Positions 20,341-32,355 of a stretch of 64,000 nucleotides of DNA are shown in pieces. The notes below the pieces were generated by a model. It had not been told where the DNA came from. It worked only from the letters and a program-made list of their open reading frames with translations, and did no database searches. Location of the stretch: assembly GCA_033398695.1 (NCBI GenBank), contig JAWKAU010000233.1, positions 117,001 through 181,000 on the forward strand. The letters run 5' to 3'. Positions within the stretch are counted from its first letter, which is position 1. Every line of letters begins with the position of its first letter. The translations under genes and the position numbers were made by a program. This DNA comes from Orobanche coerulescens (Eukaryota > Streptophyta > Magnoliopsida > Lamiales > Orobanchaceae).

Positions 20341-20950
20341 CTAGGGAAAACATGATATTTTGTGGAAACCCGGATCGATAAAATCGGGGTGGCCAAAATC
20401 GATCAATGCGGGTCTCAACATGATAATCATCATGAACCCCGCCTCTCCGTGTAAACCGATGACCAGAAAAGGGATGCCGACAAGCAAGGCCTCATCAATA
20501 AATTGATCGAACTCCCGACAAGAAGTAGCATTGGGAACATGAAGATCGCGACGCTCATGTGCCCCAATGACGGCATTAAAATCTCCGAAGACTAAAAGGT
20601 TAGGGTGAAGGAAGCTCGGATATCCTCCCAAAGATTCCTGCGACCAATATAGTTACGAGCACCATGAACAATGACGCCCGAAAGTCCCATCCATTAAAAG
20701 AGATGTCCATGATGATAACTCCGATCGAGACATGGATGACTTGGCAATTAGATATGTTGAGGGAGCCGAGCACCCAAATGTCGTGGTCTCGGTTCCCTCG
20801 CCGATTCTCGGCAAGAAGAGAAAGACCACCCGAACGCCGAGAGAAAGATCGGAACGAGCAAAAGAAGTGAAGGGTTCGATGATACAAAGAATATCCGGCT
20901 TACAAACCGTGATATAGTGACGAAGCCGTCCCTAGCAACCCGCTTTCTTA
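20341..20950 (-). pseudogene. LINE (in D) AP-type endonuclease
   Basis: The core motif LLVFGDFNAVIGAHERRD (around 20550-20600) is the conserved GDFN box of L1 endonucleases. Upstream in a second frame are ITVCKPDILC-like and LGSLNISNCQVIHVS segments. The catalytic His block (SDH) is recognisable only in outline near 20320, beyond a frameshift. It would nick the target DNA to start insertion. Confidence 0.65.
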
Positions 20951-21243
20951 TCCCCCGATATTCCAGAAAGGATATTCATTTAGAAACGGCATTTATCCGT
21001 GCTTCAAAGCGGATTATTTTGCCGATCCTCTTCCCCTTAAGAATTTCGCCAAGGTTTAGAAGCGGCCAAATTAAGATTTTTCGCCGTGGAGTTGGCAGGA
21101 GTAATTGCACGCCTTTGGGAATTTAACATCCCTTTTAGCTTGTTTTAGCGGAGCTTGTGGTTTTTCCGAGGGAATGATAGGAGAAATAACAATAGATTTT
21201 CCCGCCTTAACAAAGAATGGTATGGTTTCGATCTTTGTCATGG

Positions 21244-22629
21244 TCACAGACACAATAGGGGGCCCAACCGTGTCGATCGATTGCTCATGACGAGAGGATG
21301 AAGAAGGGTTATGCAAGATCGTGCCTTGGAAGACACCGACGTGTTTTTATTATCAGCCGAAGACGTTAGTGGTAAGGGATAACATGTTATTGTTGGCATG
21401 TTCGGCGGAGAACTCGTAAGTGGGGACAATGGTATCATTTTGCTCTATTGAAGGTCGAAAACCGTTAAGGCGAAATGATGGTGATCATTATTGGAATCAC
21501 CTTCTATTGGTTCAACATCAAGCACATTGAAGCGATTATTGTTGTTTGAATTATTGACCCTAACGGTAGGGGTAGGGGATGGTTTCCGAACATATTTAGA
21601 TTGACGATTCGCGGTCGCTAGAACCGTAGAGTTGGAGTTCGAGCCAATTTTTGGCTTCTACAGAATTGTTGGAGTGACCAACGATTGAGCAATGAGTGCA
21701 AAACTCGAAACTTTTCGTAGCCAATAGAAGGGAAAACACAATGACCCGAACATTCAACCATGACATTGTTGTGAACATGGTCTTTCAAGTCAATTTCAAT
21801 TAGGACCGAACAAAATGACCCACTTCCCCATTCGGAGAACGTTCATCAATTTTCGAGGGTTGCCAAGAGTCTTAGCAATTGTAAAAATAAGTTGAGGGTG
21901 CCAGTATTCAATCGGCAACTCATAAATTCGGATCCAAACTTGTGCTTTAGAAGTTGCAATTTTATAAGGGTTGAAATCCGAACCCAAGTGGATAAACGAA
22001 AATATCCGAGACCAAGTTCCATGAAGTTTTGCTAAAAACACGATTTTTATCTTCCGAATTATTAAATTGAACGTTAAAGTATCCTTTTCCCAAAGGTATT
22101 AATTTCCAGGATGTGGAGATAGACCAAGCATTTTGCAATTCACCTTGATTGATCAAGAGAGTAAGGCTTAGAGTTTTTCGGTTGCAACAACCGGCCATTT
22201 AAGGAATTTTGAAGGTATTTAACCCTTTCGAGTAAATTTTTTCATCTAAGGAAATAGATATGAAATCCCCTTTGCGCACCTGGATCACGAGTTACGATAA
22301 ATATCATCTCGAGAAATGAATATCTTTCCTCGAGTTAGAAAGATTACACGTCAGAGCTTCCTTGAAAGATGAAGGAGAGGGACCCGTAGTTTTTCCCAAA
22401 CTTGGGTCATTTTGTTTGAGGGAACCGAAATGGGGGCCGAATTATGGAGCGGCGCCAAGACGGAATGATGGAGAGACCAAGGCGTCTTCGAATAGGAAAT
22501 GTTGGAAAGAGATGACATCATATGTTGGAAGCATGACATGAGGACTTCCGTAGAAATCATTGTCAATCGACGATGAATGAACAAAGTCCTGGTCGCCCAT
22601 TCGCCGTGGCGTCGGCCGTCATCGGCCAT
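21244..22629 (-). pseudogene. LINE (in D) ORF1, DUF4283-like with zinc knuckle
   Basis: It probably starts at the ATG ending 22629 (MADDGRRHGEWATRTLF). Downstream, NAWSISTSWKLIPLGKGYFN and NRVFSKTSWNLVSDIFVYPL followed by ATSKAQVWIRIYELPIEYW match the DUF4283 RNA-binding fold of plant LINE ORF1. A CCHC-like knuckle, CTHCSIVGHSNNSVEA near 21700, lacks the last Cys. Stops and frameshifts divide it into at least four pieces. It would bind LINE RNA. Confidence 0.7.
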
Positions 22630-23093
22630 GACCGGAACCCAATCGCCGGAGAGCGGCTCCCAAGAACCCTAAGGAAGACCGTCGGAAAATCTCGCCGAAT
22701 CCGAGGTCGCCGAAAACTCGCCGAATCTGAGGTGGCCTAAGCCGGGTCGAAATTGTAAGCAACTAAGCGGCTCGACAAGAGGAATCCAATGAAAGTGGTC
22801 CGCTACCGAGAGGAGGCCGAGCACGCCGAAAAAGAGAAAACGCGCGGTCAACGGTTGACCAAGAAACTTCGCCACGGAGACCGCGATTCAGCCGACGAGA
22901 CCAGAGGGTAAATGACCTAATTACAACAGAGTCTATTCCGGTTGGTGCCCAAGAGATTGCGCCACGGACGTGGCCGGAAAATGCAACCGAAGTTCAGCGA
23001 AATTGTAGTTTTCAGCCGGAATTTGCAACCTAGATTTGCACAGGTAAACGTTGTCGGAATTGAGTGAAATTTGGAGGGGACGTTCGTCTTGGA
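22630..23093 (-). other. LINE (in D) 5' untranslated region
   Basis: About 460 bp without a supported frame lie between the ORF1 start and the 5' end of the LINE. It is richer in CG than the flanks (repeated CGCCGAA and TCGCCG words), as expected for an internal L1 promoter, but I see no specific promoter motif. Confidence 0.5.
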
Positions 23094-23851
23094 GAGACTT
23101 CAAGTCTTCCTATAATAAGAGAAAATAATTCAAAGATTTATAAAATCTTTGAATAATCAAAATAAAACATAAAAGGAACAACAATCCTAATTTTAGGGGA
23201 AACACAATCCCTAAAATGAGTAAAAAACAAGGCAAAGACAAACACACAAAAGAAAATACAAAAAAAGGTGAAATCTGCCGGCAGGACTCGGCCGTGTCGC
23301 CTGACACGGCCGCGGCGCGACAAGGACACTCGACACGGGCGCGGCGCTGTCGGCAGTGACTCGACCGTGTCTGCTTGACACGGTCGCGGCGCGACAGGGA
23401 CATCCGACAGGGACTCGTCCGATGCTGACCCGCACGGCGCGGCGCCGACAAGGACGTTCGGCGTGGTCCGATCGTGTCCTGGAACACGGCCGGTCGCCCG
23501 CGAGAGGTTTGGCTTATCCGGCATAGTTCGACTCGGCCGCGCTGCATAACACGGCCGAGTCCTGTGGGCGCGACTTGTACGCTTCTCGACGAGTGCGGCA
23601 CGGCCGCGGTGTCGGACGACACGGCCGGTCCACGGCAGCGTTTCGGCCGCCCGGCAGGTGGTGATTTTTCCGGCCGGTGGTGAATTTTCCGGCAGGTGAT
23701 GACATTTTCCGGCAGGTTGTGTCATTTTCCGGCTTGTGTCCATTTTCTCGCCTAAAAATGTTGCCGTACGTGCATGCCGCGTTGTAAGGCCATTTACGCC
23801 GATCCTTGCTTCGTTTTCTTTATTTGGACTAGTCAATTCCGTATCAGTACA

Positions 23852-24122
23852 CAAATTCCACATGCGCAAGTTTTAGATCTCAATCCTTCTGCGTTTTGCT
23901 TACAAGGCCACGTAGCAAAGTACCCAAAGTTCGATTAGTCACCTTGGCCTGTCCGTCAGTTTGAGGATGATGCGAAGTACTAAATAGGAGTTTGCTCCCA
24001 CCTTTCTCCATAATGTGCTCCAAAAATAGCTAAGAAACTTGGAATCCAGATCCGAAACAATTGTCTTCGGTATTCTATGTAAACCTACCACTTCTCTGAA
24101 ATATAAGTCCGCTACGTTACTT
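23852..24122 (-). pseudogene. Element C integrase catalytic core, fragment
   Basis: From 24120 down: [40 protein letters not shown] (second catalytic Asp, in SDLDSKF where relatives have SDRDSKF), then in a shifted frame [13 protein letters not shown], the block carrying the catalytic Glu. It continues 13601 on the far side of D and 29648 on the far side of the second LINE. Confidence 0.85.
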
Positions 24123-24339
24123 TTTTTTGGGTAAAAGGGGATCATACCCTGGTAAAATATATTAAACACCCAAAAACCGATAAGTACACTGGAATGTGAC
24201 TGAGTGTCACATTAACCTCAAGCATAGCTTGAACACCCTATTCGAATGACATGCCAGACGAATTACAAATCAACTACAAAACCGATGACTCCAATAGGGA
24301 AAAACCACCTAATGGAACATAAGCCAAAAAAATGATCAA

Positions 24340-27300
24340 TCATCTAAAAATAGAATCAGGAAGGTCCCAGACTCGAGCATAAGCCTCTCCCTCCTTGGTT
24401 CGCTTGAACCTACATGAAAGAAGCTTGAGCCGAACTGCTGCAGAGATGCAGTCACGAACTTGAGCAACGGATCTCTTCGACTTTTTAAACAACCTCCAAT
24501 TGCGTTCTTGCCAAATAAAGTAGGCCGAAGCCGCAAGCACCAATCTCGCAATACCACCATGGGAAGACTTCTTTTTCGAATTCACTCCAATATGCTCAAC
24601 GATGGCATAAATATTATGTGCCACTTTATCTAGACAAGCCAGAAATTTAATGCGATTCCAAACACCATCCGCAAAGGCACATTGGAAAAATAAATGATCA
24701 TGGGAGTCCGGCACCGTCTCACATAACGAGCAATTACTTCCAAGGTTCTGATCTACGCCCCAAATGCTAATCCGATCTTGCGTTTTCAGCTTACGTTTAA
24801 TAATAAGCCATAAGTTAAACGCATGACGGGTAATATTATTCGGGAACCAAACCACATCATACCATAAAACTTTGCTATCACGAGGCGAATTGTATCCCAA
24901 ACCAGCCGACAAAACCTCTTAACCGAACCATCATTAGACCGCCATTCCAATTGATCATAAGCATCGGAGGTCGGAGCGATACACGTAGAAAAAATGGGTA
25001 CTTCCCCGTGAGGTATTGGGGCCACGACCAAATACCATCAATAATAATTTCACTCACCGTAGCTTGAGGGGTAAGACCACTCTATGAATATCACGATTAG
25101 TGAGATGGTTAGACAACGGACAAGCAATACACCATTTATCGTACCATAAACAAAGTAGTACCGAACCAATCTTGTGCCAAATAAAATCACGGATTGAGGT
25201 CCGCATCCTCAACATATTTCGCCAACCACAAGACATATTGCCACGAGCAGAATATCCCAAAAATTACGATTATGAAGCTTATAACTATGAACCCATTTCA
25301 CCCAAAGCGATTCCTTAAGCGAAAGAAGCTTCCAAATATGACTCACCATTAAAGCCGAATTAAAATGAGCCAAACGCCTCACACCAAGGCCCCCTTCATC
25401 TTTGGGAAGACATACCTCACCCCAAGCGACTTTAGTTTTGCCTCTACTAGAACCCCGGACACCATAAGAAGCTCCTCATAATTTGTTCAATGCTAATAAG
25501 GACTTGTTTAGGAAGAATAAAACCGAAGCCCAAAAGACATGCATAGAACCAATAACCGATCTAATAAGTTGAAGACGACCCGCAATGGAAAGGGACTTAT
25601 TCTTCCAATCAAGCACTCGACTTTGAACTTTTTCCACAAGCTCATTGCAATCTCTAAACTTGAGCCGAGAAGAAACCAATGGCACACCAAGGTATTTAAC
25701 AGGAGACGACCTTCTTCAAAGGGAAGAACATGAAGAATGGATATTTTAACATGGTTTAAAACGTTACAAAAATAGGCCGTACTTTTAGGGAGACTAGGAA
25801 CAAGACCCAAGCGAGAGTAAATTGCCTAGACCTTCCTTGATAACCCGGACCGAATCCACATTACCAAAGGCAAAAATGAATGATCATCCGCGAAACACAA
25901 GTTAATCAACTCCGGCTTGCCACAATACCGATGATAGGTAAAACAATGATTCCATCACTCTTTTTTAAGCATACGGGTAAGAATATCCATGACAAGCGTA
26001 AACAAATACGGGGAAAGAGGATCACCTTGGCGAAGACCCCTCTTCCCAGAAAATATCCGTGTAAGTTACCATTAATACTAATGGAATACGAGGTAGTGGA
26101 AACACATTCCATAATCCAAAGAATCATGCGATCATGAAAACCATAACCTTTGAGAATTTTCCGCAAGAAATTCCAATCCACCGTATCATAAGCCTTTTGA
26201 ATGTCCACCTTGAAAGCGCATCTCGGCTCTCCCCTATCCAAGTGATAATTGTGCATAAGTTCTTGCGTTAGGAGAATATTGTCGAGATGCTTCTATCCTA
26301 ATAAATGCCGATTGATTAGGATGAATAAGAGTCTTTAAACACCGCTTCATGCGGTTAGCAATAATCTTGCTAATGCACTTAAAAAGCACATTGCGGACGC
26401 TATCGGTCTATAATCGTTAATTTCGAGGGAGACTTAACCTTCTGGATGAGAGCAATAATAGTATGATTAAGCTCTTTCGAAGAATACCATTTGTAAAGAA
26501 CTCACGGATAGCTTGAATGACCTCGGCCCCCACAATATCCCACGAATCTTTAAAAAAGTCGCCGAAAACCCGTCCGGACCAGGCGATTTATCATCGCCCA
26601 TAGAAAAAATGGCATCTTTAACTTCCCGATCCGTAATTGGACAAACCATATCCAAAGCAACCTGCTCCTCAATACAATTAACAAACAAACCCTCGTCATT
26701 AAAAACATTAGACTCATCAGCATGTCCCAGAAAATTCTTATAGTGAGAAACAAATGCATTAGAAACTTCATCATTAGTGAAAATAACACCCTCATTATTT
26801 GAGACAGCATCAATGCGACTACGGCTGACCCGGCTCTTAACGGCTTTGTGGAAAAAAGCAGTATTAGCATCGCCCTATTTAAGCCAGAGGATTTTAGCTT
26901 TTTGTTTCAGAAATCGTTCTTCCAATAAAACAGCCTTATTGAACTCATCCAATAATATAGCTTCCTGGTCGCGATAGGAAGTATTAAATGGGTCCTGATC
27001 AAGTAGAATTTGAGCCTGGTCCAGCTCTGAACGGATACGAACAACGTTATGATGCAAGTTACCTTTGTCATACAAAAGCTTACGAAATGGTTTCTTCATG
27101 CTTTTAAGCTTTTGCACAACCCGAAACATAATAAACCCGCTGAACTGATTGCTCCAGGCCTCGTGTACAATGTCGTGAAACCTCTCATGCTTGGTGAGCA
27201 CATTAAAAAACTTGAAAGGTTTTGGTTTCTCCTTTATAACCGTAGGAATAACAAGAATAGCTGGGGCATGGTCAGAAATTCGATAGGGCTTGAAAATCGC

Positions 27301-27957
27301 ATGAGCACCAACAAAAACAGTAGTAAATTCCATATTCGCCATAATCCGGTCAAGCTTCTTGAGAATACCATTAATCCCTTTCGGTTTTTGATTCCATGTA
27401 AATTGAAGACCCGAACAATTTACATCAGAAACTTCTATATCAGCAACACAATCTTTGAAATCATGCATGGCAACATTCACGCGAGAAGAACTAGCTGTAG
27501 ACTCCTCCAAAAATAACGTAGCATTAAAGTCTCCCAAAAGACACCACGGACGATTACGGATAAAAGAGTTATGATGTGAAAGATCCTTCCATAACTCACG
27601 TCTTTGAGTGTGTCCATTATGGGCATAAACAAACGAACAGAACACTTCCTTCTTCTCCTTTTTCAACCATATCCTAGTATGAATAACTTGGTCGTTTTGG
27701 GATAAGACCATGATATCAACAATATTATGATTCCAACCTAAAATTATTCGAGTGCCCTTACTACACCACGAGCCATTAGATGACCAATCCCAGTGACGAA
27801 AGATACTTGTACACATCTGATGAAGCTTGGAATTAGGGACATGTGACTCCAAAATAGCACAAACCGAGATATTATTCTCAGCGATAACCTGCCTCACTTC
27901 TTTTTGTTTAGGGGAGAAGTTTAAACCCCATATGTTCCAAGAAGCGACATTAATCAT
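24340..27957 (-). pseudogene. Second LINE ORF2: endonuclease, reverse transcriptase, zf-RVT
   Basis: ORF2 starts at the ATG at 27957 (MINVASWNIWGLNFSPKQ), overlapping the end of ORF1. Endonuclease motifs are NIWGLN, LESHV, CSFVYAHN, CLLGDFNATLF near 27520 and RISDHAPAIL near 27290. The frame is open to a TAG at 26875-26877 in LWLK-stop-GDANTAFFH, where other LINEs have a sense codon. RT blocks follow: KSPGPDGFSATFLK, CAFKVDIQKAYDTVDW near 26215, and LCFADDHSFL (catalytic box) near 25880. The zf-RVT module reads SNCSLCETVPDSHDHLFFQC near 24700-24750. Frameshifts occur between blocks. The product would nick the target and copy LINE RNA. Confidence 0.85.
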
Positions 27958-29398
27958 TGGAAACCATGATAAAGGGAGTGCTTGCCCCCTGCTTGGAATG
28001 CTGACTTTGTCGATCATCCAACACCGTGTAATCATCCACCTGTTCATTCTCGCTATCGTCATTAATAGGAACCGTATCATCAGCATCATCATCATTATTC
28101 GATAGGGCTCCAAAAGCATTCTGAGTGGAAATACCATTTTTGTCCGGCTGTTTAGGCTTCTCATCGGTCTTATTGTTCACCGCCACATTCTTGTTGGAGT
28201 TTTCACCACGATCAACTTTTCTATATTGCAAGTTAAGGGCTGGTTTAGACAACCGAATACCCTCAATTTGCTTGTTCTTTTGTTTAGCTTTTGAGCTTTT
28301 ACGTCTGACCGTAGTAAAACCATTATCCGCTTCCTTTGTAGTAGCAGCCACCTTCGGGTTCAATGGACATTTGTCATTCACATGATCGAAGACCTTGCAG
28401 GTATCACATCTTGGTGGAGACCACTCGTATTCCACATCAATCGTAGAGAGAGAATGTCCTTTCCCATTGCCTACAGGAATAGCAATAACAATCGATTTTT
28501 GAAGCTCCTCATCAGCAGAAAATTCAATAAGAGCTCGTGCATATGTATTTCGTCCCCAAGAACTTAGACACATGCTGCTTGTGTATGAGTCAAGCATGAT
28601 AGGCTTTCCAAGTTGCGTCGTAATAAGACTCAAACCCACTTCCGAATAGGCAACAATAGGGACATGATGCAACTTCACCCACAAAGGAGCAGACTTGACC
28701 ATGTCCTTCCTCAAATCTGTGTGTGGAGTCCAAATATTAAGAATGATAGGGACAGAACGAATCAACCACGGACCGTTCTCCATGACACTTTCCATACCTT
28801 CCCTAGTGTTGAATTGAAACATGAAAAAATCTTCATGCAACTGAAGACGTTTCAGTCCATATTTTGCCCATGTATTTTTCACAAAATTCTCCACTAATGG
28901 AAACGCCAACCTTTTCCCTATGAAATAACCATACAAGGTATTAGCAAACCGGGAGCTAACCTCCTCTACAGCTTCCAAAGGGATCGCCACAGCCGCACCA
29001 TCAACCTTTTCAGGATTGTGAAGTTCCTGAATCTTAACCGTCCTCTTGTTAGAAGAATGGTTCAGCACATTAGCAAAAGAGTAGGCAAAAGCCGATGTTT
29101 TGGTAGTAGTATTCTGCTCATCATTAGTAGCCGACACAACAATATTCTCAGGACTGGTAGGATCACCAAAACTTTCCGATGCATTTGCCTTACTCTGGTT
29201 TTCACCAATAGAATTATTAGGGCTTACCTCCCTAGAAGCATTGTTGATAGCAATCGAGACCCTAGCCGCTTCGCTATTAGAGCCAGACGACTTAGAATCA
29301 ATACAACGCAACGCCGGCCTCAAGGGTTTCCCATCAATATTCCTTATCTTAGACGCCAACCCAAACGGTTTTGGATGAGTATCATTTGATATATCCAT
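27950..29398 (-). CDS. Second LINE ORF1 (482 aa), nucleic-acid-binding protein
   Basis: I place the start at the ATG at 29398 (MDISNDTHPKPFGLASKIRN), although the frame is open to 29593; this Met opens a hydrophilic protein. Residues about 140-300 form the DUF4283 region: FIGKRLAFPLVENFVKNTWA, FMFQFNTREGMESVMENGPW, then LWVKLHHVPIVAYSEVGL. A CCHC knuckle, CDTCKVFDHVNDKC, follows with all four ligands (C-x2-C-x4-H-x4-C). The C-terminus is acidic. It would coat LINE RNA in the cytoplasm and aid nuclear import and priming. The stop codon overlaps the ORF2 start in the sequence ATGATTAA. The frame is intact, which is unusual here. Confidence 0.85.
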   Translation of the reverse strand: MDISNDTHPKPFGLASKIRNIDGKPLRPALRCIDSKSSGSNSEAARVSIAINNASREVSPNNSIGENQSKANASESFGDPTSPENIVVSATNDEQNTTTKTSAFAYSFANVLNHSSNKRTVKIQELHNPEKVDGAAVAIPLEAVEEVSSRFANTLYGYFIGKRLAFPLVENFVKNTWAKYGLKRLQLHEDFFMFQFNTREGMESVMENGPWLIRSVPIILNIWTPHTDLRKDMVKSAPLWVKLHHVPIVAYSEVGLSLITTQLGKPIMLDSYTSSMCLSSWGRNTYARALIEFSADEELQKSIVIAIPVGNGKGHSLSTIDVEYEWSPPRCDTCKVFDHVNDKCPLNPKVAATTKEADNGFTTVRRKSSKAKQKNKQIEGIRLSKPALNLQYRKVDRGENSNKNVAVNNKTDEKPKQPDKNGISTQNAFGALSNNDDDADDTVPINDDSENEQVDDYTVLDDRQSQHSKQGASTPFIMVSND

Positions 29399-29631
29399 CT
29401 CTCTAAAACAGAAACTGGAACAATGAAGCCTCAACGAAACAAATCTGAAGAAAAAGTATGGATCTTGAATAGCGAGTGAGAACAAATTAGAGAAGAAGAT
29501 TATACGGGAGAGGAATAAGATTGAAAACGGGAGAGAAATGGGATCGAGGTCAACTCCGAAGAATCGCACCTTTAGTGCGTGTAAATCGCCCACACATCGC
29601 TCAGCTTTTCTTGATTCCTTGTAGCTTCATT

Positions 29632-30129
29632 GTCCGCTACGTTACTTGCATCATCGGTTTTATGACAAGCGACAAAATGAGCCATATTCGAGAAACGAAT
29701 GATGACAACCATAATAGCATCCTTACCTCATTGAGTACGAGGCAAATCAATGATAAAATCCATCGAAACATCCTCCCATGGTCTTTCCGGAATCAGTAGA
29801 GGCATATACAAGCCGGGTTTGAATGAGCTTTTCGCCATGTGACATGTCACGCACTAACTAACGACATCATTCACGTACCTTTGCATTTTGGGCCAATGAA
29901 AATATTCCTTGAGCACCTCCACGGTCTTAACCGTGCCAAAGTGGCCAGTCAAGCCTCCTCCATGAGCTTCACGAATCAATAGCTCCCGAACCGCATGTTT
30001 GGGCAAGCAGAGTCTATTCCCCTTAAAGAGAAATCCGTCTTGTATCATAAATATCCCGAATGGACCAGATTTACATAGGATAAAGATCTCTCCGAAATCA
30101 GCATCATCAACATAATAATCCTTCAGCAT
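29632..30129 (-). pseudogene. Element C integrase zinc-binding and N-terminal core
   Basis: Reading from 30129: MLKDYYVDDADFGEIFILCK, the extended linker seen in A and G, then the H2C2 module with [20 protein letters not shown] and YFHWPKMQRYVNDVV. A stop replaces the segment before CVTCHMAKSS near 29850. The core follows with MDFIIDLP and [17 protein letters not shown], where the first catalytic Asp is not evident. The piece ends at the LINE target duplication. Confidence 0.82.
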
Positions 30130-30141
30130 CTCGAATCCAAG

Positions 30142-31166
30142 TCAACGAACATCAAGAGTAGACAGTAGAGCATACCATCTAGATAATGCATCCGCAACAA
30201 TATTGCTTTTACCGTCCTTATACTTTGATGAAAAGCGAAATGATTGTAAGAACTCCACCCACTTAGCATGCCTCAGACTTAACTTGTGATGTCCGTTAAT
30301 ATATTTCAATGATTCATGGTCCGAATGTAGAATAAAGTGATTCGGCCAAAGATAGTGACTCCAATGATCTAGAGTCCCCATAATAGCATAGAATGATTTG
30401 TTGTATGTACAATAATTGAGCCAAGCACCGCTTAACTTCTCCGAAAAATATGCAATAGGACGCTTTCCTTGAATAAGAACCGCTCCAATGCCAACTCCGC
30501 TAGTATCACACTCTACTTTGAACAGTTGTGTAAAATCGGATAATGCCAAGATTGATGCTTCACACAACTTTGTTTTCAACTTTTCGAACGCCTCATGGGC
30601 AGCCCTGCTCCATTTGAACGTACCATTCTTCAAACATTCCGTCATCAGACTTGTAATGGTGCTAAAATCTCGAATAAATCTACGGTAGAATGAAGCAAGT
30701 CCGTGGAACGACCTAACCTCCATCACGGTCGTAGCAATCGGCCATGACTTAATTGCTTCGATCTTGGTTTGATCGACCGACACTCCGTCCTTCGAAATGA
30801 TATAGCCAAGAAAGACTATACTTTCGACTAAAAATGAGCACTTCTCTTGCAACGATCGACTATAAATCAAAATGTCATCCAAATACACAACTACAAATTT
30901 CCCCCAAAACGGCTTAAGTACCTCATTCATCAAGCGCATGAAAGTACTCGGGGCAGTTGTAAGACCGAATGGCATAACGGTCCATTCGTACAATCCATTT
31001 TTTGTTTTGAAGGTCGTCTTCCATTCATCACCTTCACGCATAGGAATTTGATGATAGCCACTTCGTAAATCAACTTTTGAAAAGACCACTGAACCGTGTA
31101 ATTCATCCAACATTTCATCAAGTCTCGGGATCGGGAATCGATACTTGATTGTTATGTTATTCATGG
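30142..31166 (-). pseudogene. Element C reverse transcriptase and RNase H
   Basis: From 31166: [52 protein letters not shown] and [16 protein letters not shown] (catalytic YLDD). The next residues are [15 protein letters not shown]: about 20 residues normally found between (HLRQVLETLRDQK-type helix) are missing without breaking the frame. RNase H starts at [16 protein letters not shown] and ends [18 protein letters not shown]. The frame is otherwise open over 340 codons, the longest RT frame of this lineage in the window. The deletion falls in the palm-thumb junction, so activity is unlikely. The upstream frame is cut by E. Confidence 0.86.
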
Positions 31167-32351
31167 TGATACGGAATTGACTAGTCCAAATAAAGAAAAC
31201 GAAGCAAGGATCGACGTAAATGGCCCTAAAACGCGTCATGCACATACGACAACATTTTTAGGCGAGGAAACGGACACAAGCCGGAAAATGACACAACCTG
31301 CCGGAAAATGTCGTCGCCTTCCGAAAAATGTCGAGCCTGCCAGAAAATGCCGAGCGCTGCCGGCCGAACTCGGCCGTGTCATCCGACACGGCCCGTGCCG
31401 AGATATGCCGGATTAACCAAACTGACTGTCGGCCGAACCCGACCGTGTCGTCCGACACGGTCGAGTCACACTCTTCCGGATAAGGAGATCTCGCTGTCCG
31501 ACCAACCCGACCGTGCCAGGCGACACGGTCGAGTCCTGCCAAACGTCCTTGTCGCGCCGCATGGTCGAGTCACTGCCGGTCCTTGTCGTGCCGCGCCCGT
31601 GCCGAGTCACTGTCAGACGTCTTTGTCGCGCCGCGACCGTGTCAAGCGGACACGATCGAGTCCCTGCCGGCGCCCTTCGACCGCGCCGCGACCATGTCAC
31701 GGGACACAGTCGAGTCCCTGCCGGCAGCCCACATATTTTATACACTTTTGTGTATTTTTGACTTCTCTTTTCCTTTTTACTTATTTTAGGGATTATGTTT
31801 CTCCCATTTTGTGATTTATGTTTCTTGTATGTATTTTATTTTATTTGTTTTGATTATTCAAAGATTTTATAAATCTTTGAATTGTTTTATTTTTTTTGTT
31901 TGATTCCTTGGTTGTAAGACTTCACCTCCTATAAGTAGGAGTTGATTAGCCTTGTAATAACAGTATTATGAATGTTGAAGTATAAGAATACACATTGTGT
32001 TTCTATCATTGGTAAATGATTTTTACCGAAACTTGATTTTTATTCGACGCGTTTTCGAGTATTAATCCGATTGATTCTCAGTAGGTCTTGGGAAGAAATC
32101 ACCTTATCGAATTATAGGTCTAATTCGATAAACCCTTGTTCTTGATCGTTCAAGTCTTCTTGATCGATATTATCACTTTTTCCGATATTACTTCCATTTT
32201 TTTCATTTGTTCGAATTTTCATTGTCATATTCGATATTACTCCCACAAAATACATCCAAAAACACCCATACTCATAAAAAGACTTCCACTACGATATTCA
32301 TACGCACACTCCGACCGATACGCATCCACCTCTCCCGGAGAATTCGTATCA
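31167..32351 (+). repeat. Element E 5' LTR
   Basis: TGATACGG to CGTATCA. The palindrome array spans about 31360-31730 and includes GACCGTGTCG-TC-CGACACGGTC, a perfect hairpin near 31440. TATA box TATAAGTAG at 31930-31938. Twin hairpins at 32075-32094 (arms TTCTCAG and TTGGGAA, with two wobble pairs) and 32104-32131 (perfect arms). Confidence 0.9.
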
Positions 32352-32355
32352 TAAG

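Larger units (their letters stand above)
16630..23093 (-). mobile_element. L1-type LINE with RNase H domain (6.46 kb)
   Basis: It is flanked by an 18-bp target duplication, GAGACTTCAAGTCTTCCT (16612-16629 and 23094-23111). A T-run at 16629-16635 is the short poly(A) tail on the minus strand. In order it has a 5' untranslated region, ORF1 with a DUF4283-like domain and zinc knuckle, AP endonuclease, reverse transcriptase, zf-RVT and RNase H. That order and the RNase H are characteristic of plant L1 elements. Every ORF is broken by frameshifts or stops. At full structural length it is not 5'-truncated. Confidence 0.9.
13606..23846 (-). mobile_element. Element D: complete gag-only LTR retrotransposon, split by a LINE
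   Basis: Two LTRs (13606-14775; 16190-16629 continuing 23112-23846) flank an interior of about 1.4 kb. The target duplication GTACA lies at 13601-13605 and 23847-23851, in the integrase of C. Without the LINE the element is about 3.76 kb, like B and E. It has the best preserved coding region of the four gag-only copies. Its gag is shorter and more divergent than those of B, E and F, so D represents a separate lineage of the same structural type. Confidence 0.9.
16190..23846 (-). repeat. Element D 5' LTR, split by a LINE
   Basis: The LTR parts are 16190-16629 and 23112-23846 (about 1,175 bp together). Twin hairpins lie at 16406-16433 and 16442-16461, identical to those of the other D LTR. The LINE entered just beside the TATATATAG box, probably close to the transcription start. 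The palindrome array (about 23277-23710) retains heptamer pairs that are damaged in the other LTR. Confidence 0.87.
24123..29631 (-). mobile_element. Second L1-type LINE (5.5 kb), inserted in element C
   Basis: A 16-bp target duplication, GTCCGCTACGTTACTT, lies at 24107-24122 and 29632-29647, with a short T-run (poly(A) on the minus strand) at the low end. ORF1 is intact, and the endonuclease half of ORF2 is intact up to one nonsense codon. The reverse transcriptase and zf-RVT parts are broken by small frameshifts. It differs in sequence from the LINE inside D and is the best preserved LINE of the window. I see no RNase H after the zf-RVT part. Confidence 0.9.

Noticed and set aside
27049..27516. 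Plus-strand open frame of 155 codons
   Set aside because: It is antisense to the endonuclease region of the second LINE, which has strong motif support on the minus strand.
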